In this document: piece after piece, positions 32,987 through 42,702 of the stretch
How positions within the stretch are numbered: the stretch's first letter is position 1
Layout of the letters: every line of letters begins with the position of its first letter
Assembly: GCF_000737535.1 (NCBI RefSeq)
Contig: NZ_CP006269.1
Location: 1,178,001-1,242,000, forward strand
DNA: 64,000 nucleotides
Direction: 5' to 3'
Source of the DNA: Synechococcus sp. KORDI-100
Lineage (GTDB): Bacteria > Cyanobacteriota > Cyanobacteriia > PCC-6307 > Cyanobiaceae
The notes under the pieces: generated by a model
The model's database searches: none
The model's input: the letters and a program-made list of their open reading frames with translations, nothing else
Told to the model about the DNA's origin: nothing
Position numbers and translations under genes: made by a program

Positions 32987-34630
32987 ATGAGCAGCGCATC
33001 TGAGCCTCTTGATGGAGCCTGGGACGCGATTGTCGTTGGCTCCGGTGCGAGTGGTGGTGTGGCTGCCATGACGCTGGCGGAAGGGGGAGTCCGTGTGTTG
33101 GTGATCGATGCCGGCCCGGATCTCAGTGCAAGGGTTGCGTTCGGCAGTGCCCTCAGCAACGCAGCGCGACGTGTCGCAGGCATCAGCAGTGGTCGTCATC
33201 GCGCCCAGAGCCAGCACCCTGGTTACTGGAAGGCCAACCCAGCCCTCTATGCCGATGAACGTCTGCATCCGTACGACGTTCCGCCGGATCGCCCGTTCCT
33301 ATGGACCCGTGGCTTGCAGGTGGGTGGCCGCAGTCTCACCTGGGGCGGGATCACTCTGAGGCTCTCGGATCGTGACCTGGTTGGCGTCGATGTGGACGGT
33401 GAGCGCATCAGCTGGCCTCTCCGTACGTCGGATCTCTCCGAGCACTACGGCTACCTCGAGCGTTGGTTGAACGTGCATGGCTCGCGGGATGCAATTCCTG
33501 GATTGCCCGATGGAGAGCTGATGTCGCCTCTGCCGTTCACAGCGGCTGAGCAGGGTTTTGCGGAGGCCGTGCGCCAACGATGCGGCCATGCCGTCATCCA
33601 CTCGCGCGGTTTCGGCCCGCCGGCTGAGGATCTCGAGGAGGGCTGGCCACGCTCAAGCAGTCGCGGCAGCAGTTTGCCGCGAGCTGTGGCAACTGGACGG
33701 GTGCGCTTGCTCGCTGATCACATGGTGGAGCGACTGGTGTTCAGTCCTGAGGGTTCCAAGGCGACGGCTGTGGTCGCCATCGAGCAGCGCAACGGCCAAC
33801 GCCATCGCTTTCAGGCTGATTTGATCGTGCTGGCTGCGTCCACGATTCAGACGGTCTCGCTGCTGCTTCGCTCCCATGAGCAGCAGGTGTCCGGCGGGTT
33901 TGCCGATCCTTCCGGGCGGCTGGGCACCCGTCTGATGGACCATGTGTCCACAAGCCAGTTCTTCAGTTTTCCCGGTTTCAGCCGGGGGCCTCAACCTGCC
34001 CTGAGCGGTGCTGGCAGTTTTTTTCTTCCCTTCGGCCGCGACCTGCAGGATGCCGACTTCCAGGGAGGCTACGGACTGTGGGGAGGGATCGGTCGCTTTG
34101 ATCCGCCGCGCTGGCTGATGCGGAATCCGCGCACCACAACGGGTTTCCTGATCGGACATGGCGAAGTGCTTCCAAGGGCCGACAATCAGATTCGCCTCAG
34201 TCACCAGACTGATCGCTGGGGAGTCCCGGTGCCGTTCATCGACTGTCAATGGGGTGACAACGAGATGGCGATGGTGGCTCACATGCGGAGGACCATGGCG
34301 CACTGCATCGAGGCTGGCGGCGGTCAGGCGCTCCCCATCACTGATCTGTTCCGCCTGCCGCTGATCGAGCCCCAGTTGCGTAACGCCGTTGCGGCCTCAG
34401 ATCGAGCAACGCCTCCCGGGTATTACATCCACGAAGTGGGAGGAGCACCGATGGGATCGGATCAGCGCCTGAGTGTGCTGGACCCCAGAAACCGGCTGTG
34501 GCGAGTTCCCAACGTGCTGGTCGTCGATGGTGCCTGTTGGCCGTCCTCCGCCTGGCAGAGTCCAACGTTGACAATGATGGCTTTGAGCCGCCGCGCCTGT
34601 CTGCTGGCTCTCAGTTCTCGGGGCGAGTGA
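32987..34630 (+). CDS. GMC-family FAD oxidoreductase
   Basis: 547 residues. FAD-binding V-V-G-S-G-A-S-G-G near 16-24, G-G-R-S-L-T-W-G-G near 109-117, and a C-terminal part with I-H-E-V-G-G-A-P-M-G and V-V-D-G-A-C-W-P. GMC enzymes oxidise alcohols or sugars; the catalytic His is in the I-H-E block. The usual second block N-P-T reads S-P-T here. Substrate unknown. Confidence 0.8.
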   Translation: MSSASEPLDGAWDAIVVGSGASGGVAAMTLAEGGVRVLVIDAGPDLSARVAFGSALSNAARRVAGISSGRHRAQSQHPGYWKANPALYADERLHPYDVPPDRPFLWTRGLQVGGRSLTWGGITLRLSDRDLVGVDVDGERISWPLRTSDLSEHYGYLERWLNVHGSRDAIPGLPDGELMSPLPFTAAEQGFAEAVRQRCGHAVIHSRGFGPPAEDLEEGWPRSSSRGSSLPRAVATGRVRLLADHMVERLVFSPEGSKATAVVAIEQRNGQRHRFQADLIVLAASTIQTVSLLLRSHEQQVSGGFADPSGRLGTRLMDHVSTSQFFSFPGFSRGPQPALSGAGSFFLPFGRDLQDADFQGGYGLWGGIGRFDPPRWLMRNPRTTTGFLIGHGEVLPRADNQIRLSHQTDRWGVPVPFIDCQWGDNEMAMVAHMRRTMAHCIEAGGGQALPITDLFRLPLIEPQLRNAVAASDRATPPGYYIHEVGGAPMGSDQRLSVLDPRNRLWRVPNVLVVDGACWPSSAWQSPTLTMMALSRRACLLALSSRGE

Positions 34631-34832
34631 AGAGATCGTCGAGATAGCGCTCAATCACAGAGCGTTCTTCACAGCCGTTCTGGAACAGGAAATGGGCCAG
34701 AGCGGAGCTCATCACGCGGTACTGGTCCCAGCTTGGATGGGCACCAATGAACTGCTTCATGCCGAGGTACAGCACTTCCGGTATTTCAGCTTCCAAACTC
34801 ACATAGGCCGATGACGTCTGCGTTGCATTCAT
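34611..34832 (-). CDS. DUF2811-type small protein
   Basis: About 73 residues from ATG 34832 (alternative 34877). Core Y-V-S-L-E-A-E-I-P-E then S-W-D-Q-Y-R-V-M-S-S-A-L-A-H-F-L-F-Q-N-G is typical of this cyanobacterial family of unknown role. Overlaps the GMC gene by 20 bases, tail-to-tail. Confidence 0.75.
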   Translation of the reverse strand: MNATQTSSAYVSLEAEIPEVLYLGMKQFIGAHPSWDQYRVMSSALAHFLFQNGCEERSVIERYLDDLFTRPEN

Positions 34833-34877
34833 CGCTGCCCCCATGTCGTGGCAGCGCTCCAGGTGATTTCGATCCAT

Positions 34878-35268
34878 TCAGCTCTGACTCGCTCGTGTCA
34901 TCAGGACCAAGGAAGCCATAGAAGGTGGCCTCTCGTCAAAACAGGTTCAGACCGAACACAGGGGCCTGAGACAGACTGAGACAGCTTGCGCCGCAGCCAT
35001 TCTCAGTAACGCAACTGGCTTTGTGTTCTGCGGCATAAGGCTTGATCAGGCCCTGTCAAGCGACTGGTGGAACCTGCTCCGATCTTCACAAGATCGCCGC
35101 CTCAGGCCGCTGCAGAGGGATGGCCTGTGGAATAGCTCCCAGAGCCTGTGGAGAACTCCTGGAAAACCGGGGGCTTGTCCGATTGATTAGATTTTTTTAT
35201 TCGAGAAAATGTCCAAGTCGTCCCTTGCGAGAACCCTGTCGGAGCTGTCCCGGGACCACCTGCTTCTC
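34878..35268. other. Intergenic stretch, nothing recognised
   Basis: About 390 bases between two minus-strand genes. A plus-strand frame (35042-35272) looks like chance. A T-rich run near 35186-35200 lacks a convincing stem. Confidence 0.4.
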
Positions 35269-36372
35269 TTAAGGGTTCTGTGACGAATCGGTAGATCTCA
35301 GGGTCGTCGGCCCCAGGGGATGGTCCGCATGGGGATAGCGCGGATGCGTATGGCTGTGCTCATGCGAGTGGCTGTCGTCTTGGGAGTGGCTGTGGTGATG
35401 CGAATGGCTGGGAGGAATCGGATGTCCATCCGGTTGGCAGGCTCCGGTGCACTCGCGCTCGCAGAGGGTGCAGCTTTCTTCAATTCCCTCCACGTGGTGG
35501 TGATGACTCTCCTGGGCTCGCCCGACGTCTTGCTCAAAGCCCAGAACCTGGGCGCGGTACTTGCAGAGTGAGCAATTCATCGACGTATCCCCGCGCAGCA
35601 CTTCATCCACGCGTTCGCGGAAGGTGTCCACAACGAGAGGGTGATCTCCCAGGTAGCCGGAGGACAGAAATTCCACCTCGGGATGGTCCAGGGCAACCCG
35701 TTCGGTGTGCTGTCGGATCCGGCTCACCAGAACGCCGGAGAACAGGAAGTAGGGAGCCACGATGATCCGTCGAAATCCCAGTTTCACGACGTGGCGCAGT
35801 CCGGGTTCCACCAACGGGAAGGTGACGCCTGAATAGACGGTTTCTCCCCATCCGAATCCGAAGCCTTCCACCAACATTCGCGTCACTTTGGCGACGTTTG
35901 AGTTGGCATCCGGATCGGAGGACCCCCTCCCCACGACCACCAGCAGCGTTTCCGAGAGAGGGACCTGATCCGAAGCGGCCTCGAGTGTTTGCCGGACCCT
36001 GGCCCCGGCTGCGGCAATCATCAGTCGGTCAACGCCCAGTTCCCGGCCGTAATCGACCGGTAGCCCTGTTTCCGCGCTGTAGGTGTTGAGAACGGATGGA
36101 ATGTCGTTCTTGGCATGCCCTGCGGCAAACAGCATCGCCGGGATCGCCAGGATCCTTGTGACACCCTTCTCCCTGAGGGATTCGAGCCCATCTCTCAGGA
36201 TCGGCCTGGCAAATTCCAGGTAGCCGTGTTCCACCGGCATCGGCGCCAGGCCTGGACGCAGGGCGGCCACCATGTCTGCGAACTCCTCGACGGCGAGCCT
36301 GTTGCGGCTCCCATGGCCGCAGATCAGAACACCGAGGCGGTCCTGGGATCGTTCGGTGCTGGATTCAGCCAA
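35269..36372 (-). CDS. cbiX: CbiX-type sirohydrochlorin chelatase
   Basis: Inserts cobalt (or iron, nickel) into sirohydrochlorin. From TTG 36372 about 367 residues; ATG 36450 would overlap the divergent gene start at 36434. Domain: G-V-L-I-C-G-H-G-S-R near the N-terminus, G-H-A-K-N-D-I-P near 85, and a second repeat with A-P-Y-F-L-F-S-G. The tail has M-N-C-S-L-C (an MxCxxC site that carries an Fe-S cluster in Bacillus CbiX), further Cys, then a His-rich stretch near the end. Confidence 0.85.
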   Translation of the reverse strand: MAESSTERSQDRLGVLICGHGSRNRLAVEEFADMVAALRPGLAPMPVEHGYLEFARPILRDGLESLREKGVTRILAIPAMLFAAGHAKNDIPSVLNTYSAETGLPVDYGRELGVDRLMIAAAGARVRQTLEAASDQVPLSETLLVVVGRGSSDPDANSNVAKVTRMLVEGFGFGWGETVYSGVTFPLVEPGLRHVVKLGFRRIIVAPYFLFSGVLVSRIRQHTERVALDHPEVEFLSSGYLGDHPLVVDTFRERVDEVLRGDTSMNCSLCKYRAQVLGFEQDVGRAQESHHHHVEGIEESCTLCERECTGACQPDGHPIPPSHSHHHSHSQDDSHSHEHSHTHPRYPHADHPLGPTTLRSTDSSQNP

Positions 36373-36433
36373 GGCGTCGCGTCCGCTGATCGAATGGAAT
36401 GACCCTATTCGGCAAGCCCTGAGGGGGACGTTG

Positions 36434-37618
36434 ATGGCTGATCTGTTCAATCACCAGGCAGCTGACGCATCGGTGGCCGGTGTCCTGTCACCCGGTCCCG
36501 AGGACCTCTCCAAGCTGCTTCGCGGCTGGGGGGGTGAGAAGCCTCTGCTGGTCTGCGGTGGAGGCACCACATCCCGTTGTGCAGCAACGGGGCTTTGGAC
36601 CCTCGACCTCAGACCCGGGTTCGACGCGAAGACGGTGGACCCGGCGATGTCCTCGATTCGGATCGGGGCGGGCTGTCGGATGGGTGAGGTGTTGGATCAC
36701 CTCGCCTCCCATCGGCTCACAGTTCCAGGAGGCCTCTCAGGTTGGCCTGGACTTGGCTACGTCCTCACCGGAGGGATTGGACCTTTGGCGCGGACCCAGG
36801 GGCTTGCCGTGGATCGGTTGCTCCAGATTCGCGGCGTCTGGGGCAGTGGCGATCCCTTTGTTCTCGAGCGATCCGATGACCGCTGCTGGCGAGCCTTGTG
36901 CGGTGCCGCCCCGTTTCTGGCGGTTGTGACCGAGGTCAGCCTGGCGACGTCACCGCTGTGTCCGCTCTGGATTGATCAGGGCTTGATGCCAGCCGCTGAT
37001 CTGCCGCAGCGGATGGCCTTGGCAGAGCGCGCTCCTGAAGCTGAGTCGTTGCAGTGGCACTGGGCAGACGATGAGCAGGTGCGGTGGCTTGCTGTGGCCC
37101 AGCAACCCTCGTCGTCCGCCGTGCGGATTGAGGGCCTGCATCAGTTGCCATCACTGGCTGGGGCTTTCTCAGGCAGCGGCAGGTTGCATGGTGAGGTGAT
37201 CGGTTTGCTTGGTCCCGCTGCAGCGACGGCCTGGAGTGAGGTGATGCCGACCCTGACGCGACTGATGCGCCTCCGCCCTCACCCCGGCTGCACGTTGTCG
37301 GCTCAGCAACTCGGCGGTGCTACGGCACGCGTGCCACCCCAGGCGACCGCGTTTGTGCATCGAGATGCCGTCTGGAAACCATGGATCACGGCCATGTGGC
37401 CCGCCGGCGATGCCATTCTTCGGAAGCGAAGCCTGGCCTGGCTTGAACAGCTCTGGGCTGTGCTGGAACCGATCTGCCCCGGCGTGCATCTAGCCCAGCT
37501 GCATCACCACCTTCTCTGGCATCGCAGGGAGCTGAGGCTGGCCTTCGGCGATCGACTCGAGGAGTTGCGTGATCTGAAGGCCCGCCTCGATCCGAATGGC
37601 AATCTTCCGGCTCTCTGA
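36434..37618 (+). CDS. FAD-binding (BBE/GlcD-type) oxidoreductase
   Basis: 394 residues from ATG 36434. An N-terminal FAD_binding_4-type fold has V-C-G-G-G-T-T-S near 37, I-R-I-G-A-G-C-R-M-G-E-V near 76, and V-P-G-G-L-S-G-W-P-G-L-G-Y-V-L-T-G-G-I-G near 96-115. The C-terminus ends D-P-N-G-N-L-P. Substrate unknown. Divergent from cbiX. Confidence 0.8.
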   Translation: MADLFNHQAADASVAGVLSPGPEDLSKLLRGWGGEKPLLVCGGGTTSRCAATGLWTLDLRPGFDAKTVDPAMSSIRIGAGCRMGEVLDHLASHRLTVPGGLSGWPGLGYVLTGGIGPLARTQGLAVDRLLQIRGVWGSGDPFVLERSDDRCWRALCGAAPFLAVVTEVSLATSPLCPLWIDQGLMPAADLPQRMALAERAPEAESLQWHWADDEQVRWLAVAQQPSSSAVRIEGLHQLPSLAGAFSGSGRLHGEVIGLLGPAAATAWSEVMPTLTRLMRLRPHPGCTLSAQQLGGATARVPPQATAFVHRDAVWKPWITAMWPAGDAILRKRSLAWLEQLWAVLEPICPGVHLAQLHHHLLWHRRELRLAFGDRLEELRDLKARLDPNGNLPAL

Positions 37619-37650
37619 TCTACGGTCGCCGCTGCCTTCGGCGCGCCGTC

Positions 37651-39201
37651 ATGGTTCAACGATCCAGTTCCACGCTGGTGAGTGAATGGTTCGATAACCC
37701 CAGCAAGGACCTGCTGTCGGGCCTGGTGGTCGCTTTCGCCATGATTCCTGAGGCGATTGCTTTTTCCGGAATTGCCGGCGTTGACCCTCAGGTTGGTTTG
37801 TTCGGGGCTTTTTGCCTCTCTCTGACCATTGCCGTTGTCGGCGGACGCCGGGCAATGATCACCTCCGCAACGGGCTCAACCGCCCTTCTCATGACGGGCC
37901 TGGTGAGCTCGGGCAATGCAATCGGCCCAGGACTCGGTGTTCAGTACCTGATGGTGGCTGGTCTGGTGACAGGACTGCTGCAGATCCTTTGGGGCTATTT
38001 GAGGTTGGCCTATCAGATGCGTTTTGTGCCTCAGGGGGTGCTGAGCGGTTTTGTCAACGCTCTGGCGCTGCTGATTTTCCAGGCCCAGTTGCCGCAGCTG
38101 GGATTGGACCTGCATCACAGCGACGCGTCCGCCGCACTGCCTCACGGTGGCCAGATTCCTGTGGTCTGGGGCCTCGTGGCTCTCGGACTTCTGATCATTT
38201 ACGGCTTGCCTCGACTCACCCGCGTCATACCGTCCCAGCTGGTGGCCATCGTGGTGCTCACCCTCATCAGCGTTGGCCTGAATTTGGATCTTCCCAGCGT
38301 TGAAAGCCTGGGCAAGCTGCCCGAAGGGCTGCCGTCCTTTTCGATTCCCTTCGGTGAAGGTGGGGTTCCGTTCAATCTCGAGACGCTTGGCCTGGTCCTC
38401 CCCACCGCCCTGGCGATTTCTCTGGTGGGTCTGATGGAGACGTTCCTCACCCAGGACATCCTCGATGACAAGACCGACATCACCACCGACAAAAATGTCG
38501 AGGCCCGTGGACAGGGTGTGGCCAACATCGTGGCGTCCTTGTTCGGCGGGATGGCTGGCTGCGCCTTGGTTGGGCAATCCGTGATGAATGTCGACAACGG
38601 TGGGCGCACCAGGCTGTCGACCTTGTTTTCAGGGGTCAGTCTGCTGGCCATGATTTTGCTGGCCGGCGCCTGGCTCAAGCAGATCCCGATGGCGGCCCTG
38701 GTGGCTGTGATGATCAGCATTGCAGTGAGCACCGCCGATCTCAATGGGTTGCGGAATCTTCGCCGTATCCCCAAGAGCGACACGTCGGTGATGTTGATGA
38801 CCTTCGCCGTCACCATGCTCACAACACCCCACAATCTGGCTCTCGGCGTGGTCGCAGGTGTTGCCCTGGCCGGCATCCTCTTCAGCCGCAAAGTGGCCAA
38901 GGTGATTCAGGTGGAGGCCATTGATCTCAACGACGAGGAGAGGCTGTACAAGGTGAAGGGGCAGCTGTTTTTCGTCAGCAAGATTTATTTCATCCAGGGC
39001 TTCGACCTGCACGACCATCCCCAGCGAATCACCATCGACATGGCTTCAGCCCACATCTGGGATCAGAGCGGTGTGGCGGCCCTCGACCAGGTGATGCGCA
39101 AGTTCCGGATCGGCGGCTCGGAGGTGAATCTCGTCGGCCTCAATGAGGAGAGTCAGGATTTGTTTGAGCGGATTGGAGGTCAGGAATCCGCCCATGCCTG
39201 A
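37651..39201 (+). CDS. SulP-family anion transporter with STAS domain
   Basis: 516 residues: about ten to twelve helices (residues 15-415), then a C-terminal STAS domain (about 420-515) with [18 protein letters not shown]. SulP proteins move sulfate or bicarbonate. The N-terminus ([19 protein letters not shown]) differs from that of BicA, so bicarbonate uptake cannot be assumed. Confidence 0.85.
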   Translation: MVQRSSSTLVSEWFDNPSKDLLSGLVVAFAMIPEAIAFSGIAGVDPQVGLFGAFCLSLTIAVVGGRRAMITSATGSTALLMTGLVSSGNAIGPGLGVQYLMVAGLVTGLLQILWGYLRLAYQMRFVPQGVLSGFVNALALLIFQAQLPQLGLDLHHSDASAALPHGGQIPVVWGLVALGLLIIYGLPRLTRVIPSQLVAIVVLTLISVGLNLDLPSVESLGKLPEGLPSFSIPFGEGGVPFNLETLGLVLPTALAISLVGLMETFLTQDILDDKTDITTDKNVEARGQGVANIVASLFGGMAGCALVGQSVMNVDNGGRTRLSTLFSGVSLLAMILLAGAWLKQIPMAALVAVMISIAVSTADLNGLRNLRRIPKSDTSVMLMTFAVTMLTTPHNLALGVVAGVALAGILFSRKVAKVIQVEAIDLNDEERLYKVKGQLFFVSKIYFIQGFDLHDHPQRITIDMASAHIWDQSGVAALDQVMRKFRIGGSEVNLVGLNEESQDLFERIGGQESAHA

Positions 39202-39203
39202 GG

Positions 39204-39314
39204 TCAGGGGCCTGGGGTGTCGCTCGGACGCAGGACGATCACAACCGTTCCGGCCACGATCACGAGAATCAGAAAGCCTCCGGCGATCAAAGGAAGGAGG
39301 AGATCACTGTCCAT
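39204..39314 (-). CDS. Tiny single-helix membrane protein, 36 aa
   Basis: ATG 39314 to TGA 39204. Acidic start M-D-S-D, a hydrophobic helix (residues 5-29) and a short polar tail with R-P-S-D-T-P-G-P. The layout resembles small thylakoid subunits or export tethers; no family recognised. Confidence 0.45.
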   Translation of the reverse strand: MDSDLLLPLIAGGFLILVIVAGTVVIVLRPSDTPGP

Positions 39315-39347
39315 GAGCGCCGTCGTTCACAACGGAATCATGGCGAT

Positions 39348-39671
39348 TCAGCGCCTGGCCTGGGAGTTGTAAAGCAAAGCGAGACAGACCGTCAGGTCAT
39401 CCCTCATGCCCACCAATCGCTTCCGGATCTGATCGTCCTTGGGATTGAGCTGCACGTAGCGAAGCGTGACGTCGTTGCCGATACTCATCAGGAGGCACAG
39501 CGTTTCGAGATCGCCACTGCCTGTGGCGCGGTCTTTCGCACCGTCAACCAGCACCTTGAGCAGCGCCATCTTGTTGTTGTATGCCTGTCGATCACCTTCC
39601 TGCCAGGCCATCGCAGGCTCCAACGGGGACAAAGCCACGACAAGTCCCGCAAGCCATGCGGCTGGTTTCAT
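39348..39671 (-). CDS. Exported small protein, unknown
   Basis: 107 residues from ATG 39671 with a signal peptide (A-W-L-A-G-L-V-V-A-L-S, cleavage near A-M-A). The mature part is helical and charged. Two Cys are present (C-L-L-M and V-C-L-A). Family unknown. Confidence 0.6.
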   Translation of the reverse strand: MKPAAWLAGLVVALSPLEPAMAWQEGDRQAYNNKMALLKVLVDGAKDRATGSGDLETLCLLMSIGNDVTLRYVQLNPKDDQIRKRLVGMRDDLTVCLALLYNSQARR

Positions 39672-39761
39672 CGGCGTGGCTTCAACATGGCGCAAAGGTA
39701 GATGCAGTTGTCGCACAAGCCACGGCATCTGGGAAAATCCCATCCGATCCGTACCAGTTTC

Positions 39762-40823
39762 ATGAACTGTCGAGGACCAATCGCCCTGGTCGGTGCCGTC
39801 GCAGCGCTGAGTTCACTGGTTGCTGGCTGCGCCAGCCTCGATGCTGGTGATCGTTCCAGGCTTGATCTCGTCAAACAGCGTGGTGAATTGATTTGCGGTG
39901 TCAGCGGCAAGATTCCAGGGTTCAGCTTCCTGAAAACCGATGGTGGCTACGAGGGTCTTGATGTCGATGTCTGCAGGGCTATGGCGGCTGCATTCCTGGG
40001 TGATGCCGACAAGGTTCAGTACCGTCCCCTCACAGCTCCGGAACGCTTCACGGCGCTTCGCTCCGGCGAGATCGACCTGCTGTCCCGCAACACCACCCAA
40101 AACCTGAGTCGCGATTCTGTCGGTGGCAACGGTGTCAGCTTCGGCCCCGTCGTCTTCCACGACGGTCAGGCCCTGATGGTGAAGAAGGGAAGTGGGTTCA
40201 ACTCTCTGGACGACCTCAGTGGTCAGGCGATCTGTGTCGGTTCAGGCACGACCACAGAGCAGAATCTCAACGACGCCTTCGAGGCACGCAAGCTGCCCTA
40301 CACCCCCATCAAATATCAGGATCTCAACCAGGTGGTGGGGGGGTATGCCCAGGGGCGTTGTGCTGCTATGACCTCGGATCGTTCCCAGCTGGCTTCGGCG
40401 CGTTCGGGGCTGCCGGATCCTGACCAACATGTCATCCTCGAAGACAGTCTCAGCAAGGAGCCTCTGGCCCCGGCTGTCGTGGGGGGCGATCAGTCCATGG
40501 CCGATGCCATGCGCTGGGTGGTGTATGCCCTGATTGAAGCGGAGGAACGGGGCATCACCCAGGAGAATCTCGACAAGGTTCTGGCCGAGGCTGAGGCTGA
40601 TCCCACCCAGGCCGCGCTTCGGCGTTTTCTGGGCGTGGATGGCGGGCTGGGCAGCAAACTTGGTCTTCCCGATGATTTCGTGGTCCAGATCATTCGCTCC
40701 ACAGGTAATTACGGCGAGATCTATGAGCGCCATCTCGGGGCTGACAGTGCGGTGGTGATTCCACGCGGAAGCAATCGTCTTGCGGAGGACGGTGGCCTGA
40801 TGGTTTCGCCACCCTTCACCTGA
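39762..40823 (+). CDS. Polar amino-acid ABC transporter, binding protein
   Basis: About 353 residues from ATG 39762. A lipoprotein-like signal ends L-V-A-G-C near residue 23. The binding domain has G-V-S-G-K-I-P-G-F-S, L-D-V-D-V-C-R-A-M-A-A-A and R-F-T-A-L-R-S-G-E-I-D-L-L-S-R-N-T-T. Resembles AapJ/BztA/NatF, which bind acidic or neutral polar amino acids. First of a four-gene operon whose members overlap or nearly touch. Confidence 0.9.
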   Translation: MNCRGPIALVGAVAALSSLVAGCASLDAGDRSRLDLVKQRGELICGVSGKIPGFSFLKTDGGYEGLDVDVCRAMAAAFLGDADKVQYRPLTAPERFTALRSGEIDLLSRNTTQNLSRDSVGGNGVSFGPVVFHDGQALMVKKGSGFNSLDDLSGQAICVGSGTTTEQNLNDAFEARKLPYTPIKYQDLNQVVGGYAQGRCAAMTSDRSQLASARSGLPDPDQHVILEDSLSKEPLAPAVVGGDQSMADAMRWVVYALIEAEERGITQENLDKVLAEAEADPTQAALRRFLGVDGGLGSKLGLPDDFVVQIIRSTGNYGEIYERHLGADSAVVIPRGSNRLAEDGGLMVSPPFT

Positions 40824-41725
40824 TGCGGCTGTTCTTCAGCAGACGGGGACTCTGGATCCAGTTGCTCCTGGTGCTTGTTCTGTTCGCCGTGCTGGCCCTG
40901 CTGGTGAACAATCTCACCGTCAACCTGATTCGAACGGGGCTGGGGCTCAGTTTCAGCTGGTTGTCACGGCCGGCGGGCTTTGCACTGGGGGAGAGTGCGC
41001 TCCCCTACAGCCCCTCCGATTCCTACGCCTGGGCACTCACGGTGGGCTGGTTCAACAGCCTTAAGGTGATCCTGTCAGGGCTGGTGCTGGCCACGTTCCT
41101 GGGCGTGTTGGCCGGAGCGGCCCGCAGCAGCAGCAACAGGCTGTTGCGCCAGCTCGCATCCGGTTATGTGGCTTTGATTCGTCAGGTTCCACTGATGCTG
41201 CAGCTGTTGTTCTGGTATTTCGTGGCCTTCCTCGGGTTGCCTGAAAACCCGGTGGGCGTCCTGATCGAATGGTCCAACCAGGGCATCCAGTTGCTTGGCC
41301 TGATGCTGAGTGTGGAGTTCTGCGCTGTGCTGACGGGCCTGACCGTGTTCACGGGCGCCTCGATCGCGGAGGTGGTGCGCGGTGGGATCAACTCCGTGCC
41401 GAGAGGTCAATGGGAGGCCTACCGCAGTCTCGGATTGAGCGATGGTCTCGGCATGCGCCGCATCGTTCTTCCCCAGGCTCTTCCGGCGATTCTTCCCGCG
41501 CTGACCAGTCAGTATTTAAATCTTGCCAAGAACAGCACCCTGGCGATCGCTGTGGGTTATGCCGACCTTTATGCGGTGAGCGACACCTCGATCACGCAGA
41601 CAGGCCGTGCGATCGAAGGCTTTCTTCTGCTGTTGATCAGCTTCCTGCTGTTCAACTTGCTGATCAGCGTTGGGATGGCCGCTCTGAATTCCGTCGTCCT
41701 GGGTCGTGTGAGGAGAGGTCGCTGA
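40823..41725 (+). CDS. Amino-acid ABC transporter permease 1
   Basis: 300 residues. Start ATG overlaps the upstream stop by one base (TGATG). About six helices; the permease loop E-V-V-R-G-G-I-N-S-V-P-R-G-Q-W-E-A near 188-204 is the EAA-type motif that contacts the ATPase. Matches the NatG/AapQ/BztB type. Confidence 0.9.
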   Translation: MRLFFSRRGLWIQLLLVLVLFAVLALLVNNLTVNLIRTGLGLSFSWLSRPAGFALGESALPYSPSDSYAWALTVGWFNSLKVILSGLVLATFLGVLAGAARSSSNRLLRQLASGYVALIRQVPLMLQLLFWYFVAFLGLPENPVGVLIEWSNQGIQLLGLMLSVEFCAVLTGLTVFTGASIAEVVRGGINSVPRGQWEAYRSLGLSDGLGMRRIVLPQALPAILPALTSQYLNLAKNSTLAIAVGYADLYAVSDTSITQTGRAIEGFLLLLISFLLFNLLISVGMAALNSVVLGRVRRGR

Positions 41726-42699
41726 TGAATCGCTGGCTGGATCGCCTGATCAGTGTTGTCGTGCTCGCTCTGGTCGGCTGGGCTGGTGCATCGCTTCTTC
41801 ATTGGCTGGCCACTGGAGCGGCCTGGGCTGTGGTGAGCACCAACCTGCCGTTGTATGCCGTGGGCAGTTATCCGGAGAACGAGCGCTGGCGGCCGCTGCT
41901 GTGGATGGTGCTCTTGCTGCTGTTGACGCTGCTCACCCTGCTGGGGCCCCGTTCCGGCTTGCTGCGACGCGCACTGCCCGCTTCGTGGATGGCGATGGTG
42001 CCTCTTGGGGTCGTTCTGCTGGCGGGTGGTTTGGGGCTGCTGCCCGTGCCATCGAGGGATTGGGGGGGCCTCGGCCTGACCCTGCTGCTCACGGTTGGAA
42101 GCGGTGTTCTGGCGCTGCCATTCGGGGTGATGCTGGCGCTTGGGCGGCAAAGCACCCTGCCGGTCCTGCGTTATGCCAGTGCGGCGTACATCGAAACGAT
42201 GCGGGCTGTGCCCCTGATTGCCGTGTTGTTTTTTGGGCAGCTGCTGATCCCGTTGTTCCTGCCCGTTGGGCTGGAGCTCAACCGGGTGCTGCGGGCTGTG
42301 ATTGCCTTTGCGGTGTTTGCAGCGGCTTACATCGCGGAGGATGTGCGCGGCGGTCTGCAGGCGATTCCAGCAACCCAGGTCGAGGCGGCTGCGGTGCTCG
42401 GCCTGTCGCCACGGCAGAGCATGCAGCTGGTTGTGCTGCCCCAGGCACTGAGAATTGCGTTGCCGGCCCTTACCAATCAGGCGGTGGGTCTGCTGCAGAA
42501 CACAAGCCTGCTGGCGATTCTTGGTCTTGTGGAGCTGCTTGGCATCAGTCGCAGCCTGCTGGCCAATCCCGCCTTCATTGGCCGTTATCTGGAGGTGTAT
42601 GTGTGGCTTGCCGGGGTGTACTGGCTGGTCTGCACCGCCATGGCACTGCTGGCACGCCATCTTGAGCTCCAGCTCGACCCTGTTCGCTCTTCTCGCTGA
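41725..42699 (+). CDS. Amino-acid ABC transporter permease 2
   Basis: 324 residues from ATG 41725, overlapping the stop of permease 1 by one base. The ATPase-contact loop E-D-V-R-G-G-L-Q-A-I-P is near residue 207. The long N-terminal region with extra helices (about 1-130) is usual for NatH/AapM/BztC. Confidence 0.9.
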   Translation: MNRWLDRLISVVVLALVGWAGASLLHWLATGAAWAVVSTNLPLYAVGSYPENERWRPLLWMVLLLLLTLLTLLGPRSGLLRRALPASWMAMVPLGVVLLAGGLGLLPVPSRDWGGLGLTLLLTVGSGVLALPFGVMLALGRQSTLPVLRYASAAYIETMRAVPLIAVLFFGQLLIPLFLPVGLELNRVLRAVIAFAVFAAAYIAEDVRGGLQAIPATQVEAAAVLGLSPRQSMQLVVLPQALRIALPALTNQAVGLLQNTSLLAILGLVELLGISRSLLANPAFIGRYLEVYVWLAGVYWLVCTAMALLARHLELQLDPVRSSR

Positions 42700-42702
42700 T
42701 TG

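Noticed and set aside
41569-42660. Long minus-strand frame opposite the permease genes
   Set aside because: Low-complexity Gln/His/Arg-rich translation opposite clear permeases.
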